NCBI GenBank assembly: GCA_902766515.1
Contig: CACXEB010000306.1
Coordinates: 1 to 5,171 of the forward strand
Source of the DNA: an uncultured Eubacteriales bacterium
Lineage (GTDB): Bacteria > Bacillota_A > Clostridia > Christensenellales > Aristaeellaceae
Direction of reading: 5' to 3'
Length of the DNA stretch: 5,171 bases
Shown: piece after piece, positions 5,161 through 5,171 of the stretch
Position numbering within the stretch: position 1 is the stretch's first letter
How the letters are laid out: every line of letters starts with the position of its first letter
Notes under the pieces: generated by a model
Told to the model about the DNA's origin: nothing
Database searches by the model: none
The model's input: the letters and a program-made list of their open reading frames with translations, nothing else
Translations under genes and position numbers: made by a program

Positions 5161-5171
5161 GGGGAGCCGCG

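Overview
The window reads as chromosomal DNA of a GC-rich member of the class Clostridia (Firmicutes), probably an anaerobic gut-type lineage. The reasons are strong AAGGAG-type ribosome binding sites, a zinc-ribbon/helical/TIR protein family typical of Clostridia, a twin flavodoxin-fold iron-sulfur flavoprotein of the kind common in that class, and a near-consensus TTGACA/TAAAAT promoter. Genus cannot be set from the sequence alone.

Layout, left to right: (1) positions 1-221 hold the 3' end of a plus-strand KDPG/KHG aldolase gene (eda), followed by a 112-bp spacer and a strong intrinsic terminator (334-376). (2) Positions 381-4751 hold four genes, all on the minus strand and read right to left. 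In transcription order they are a 49-residue small peptide (4602-4751), a radical SAM/SPASM enzyme (3203-4507), a two-domain flavodoxin-like iron-sulfur flavoprotein (1749-3116) and a membrane-anchored TIR-domain protein (381-1706). (3) A strong minus-strand promoter (4883-4911) drives the set through a leader of about 125 nt that contains an inverted repeat. An intrinsic terminator (4540-4575) sits between the peptide gene and the radical SAM gene. (4) The right edge (about 4965-5171) has no convincing protein gene but contains nested inverted repeats that look like a structured RNA or a dispersed palindromic repeat.

How the genes may work together: peptide, then partial terminator, then radical SAM/SPASM enzyme is the classic arrangement of a ribosomally made, post-translationally modified peptide (RiPP) precursor and its maturase. 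The terminator would let precursor mRNA greatly exceed maturase mRNA. The downstream flavoprotein could supply electrons or act independently. The TIR protein keeps the predicted catalytic glutamate of NAD-cleaving TIR domains and ends in four predicted membrane segments. No exporter, leader peptidase or immunity gene of a familiar kind lies between the promoter and the final terminator. If the four genes are one unit, the modified peptide may act inside the cell or at its membrane, perhaps with the TIR protein; this last step is inference only.
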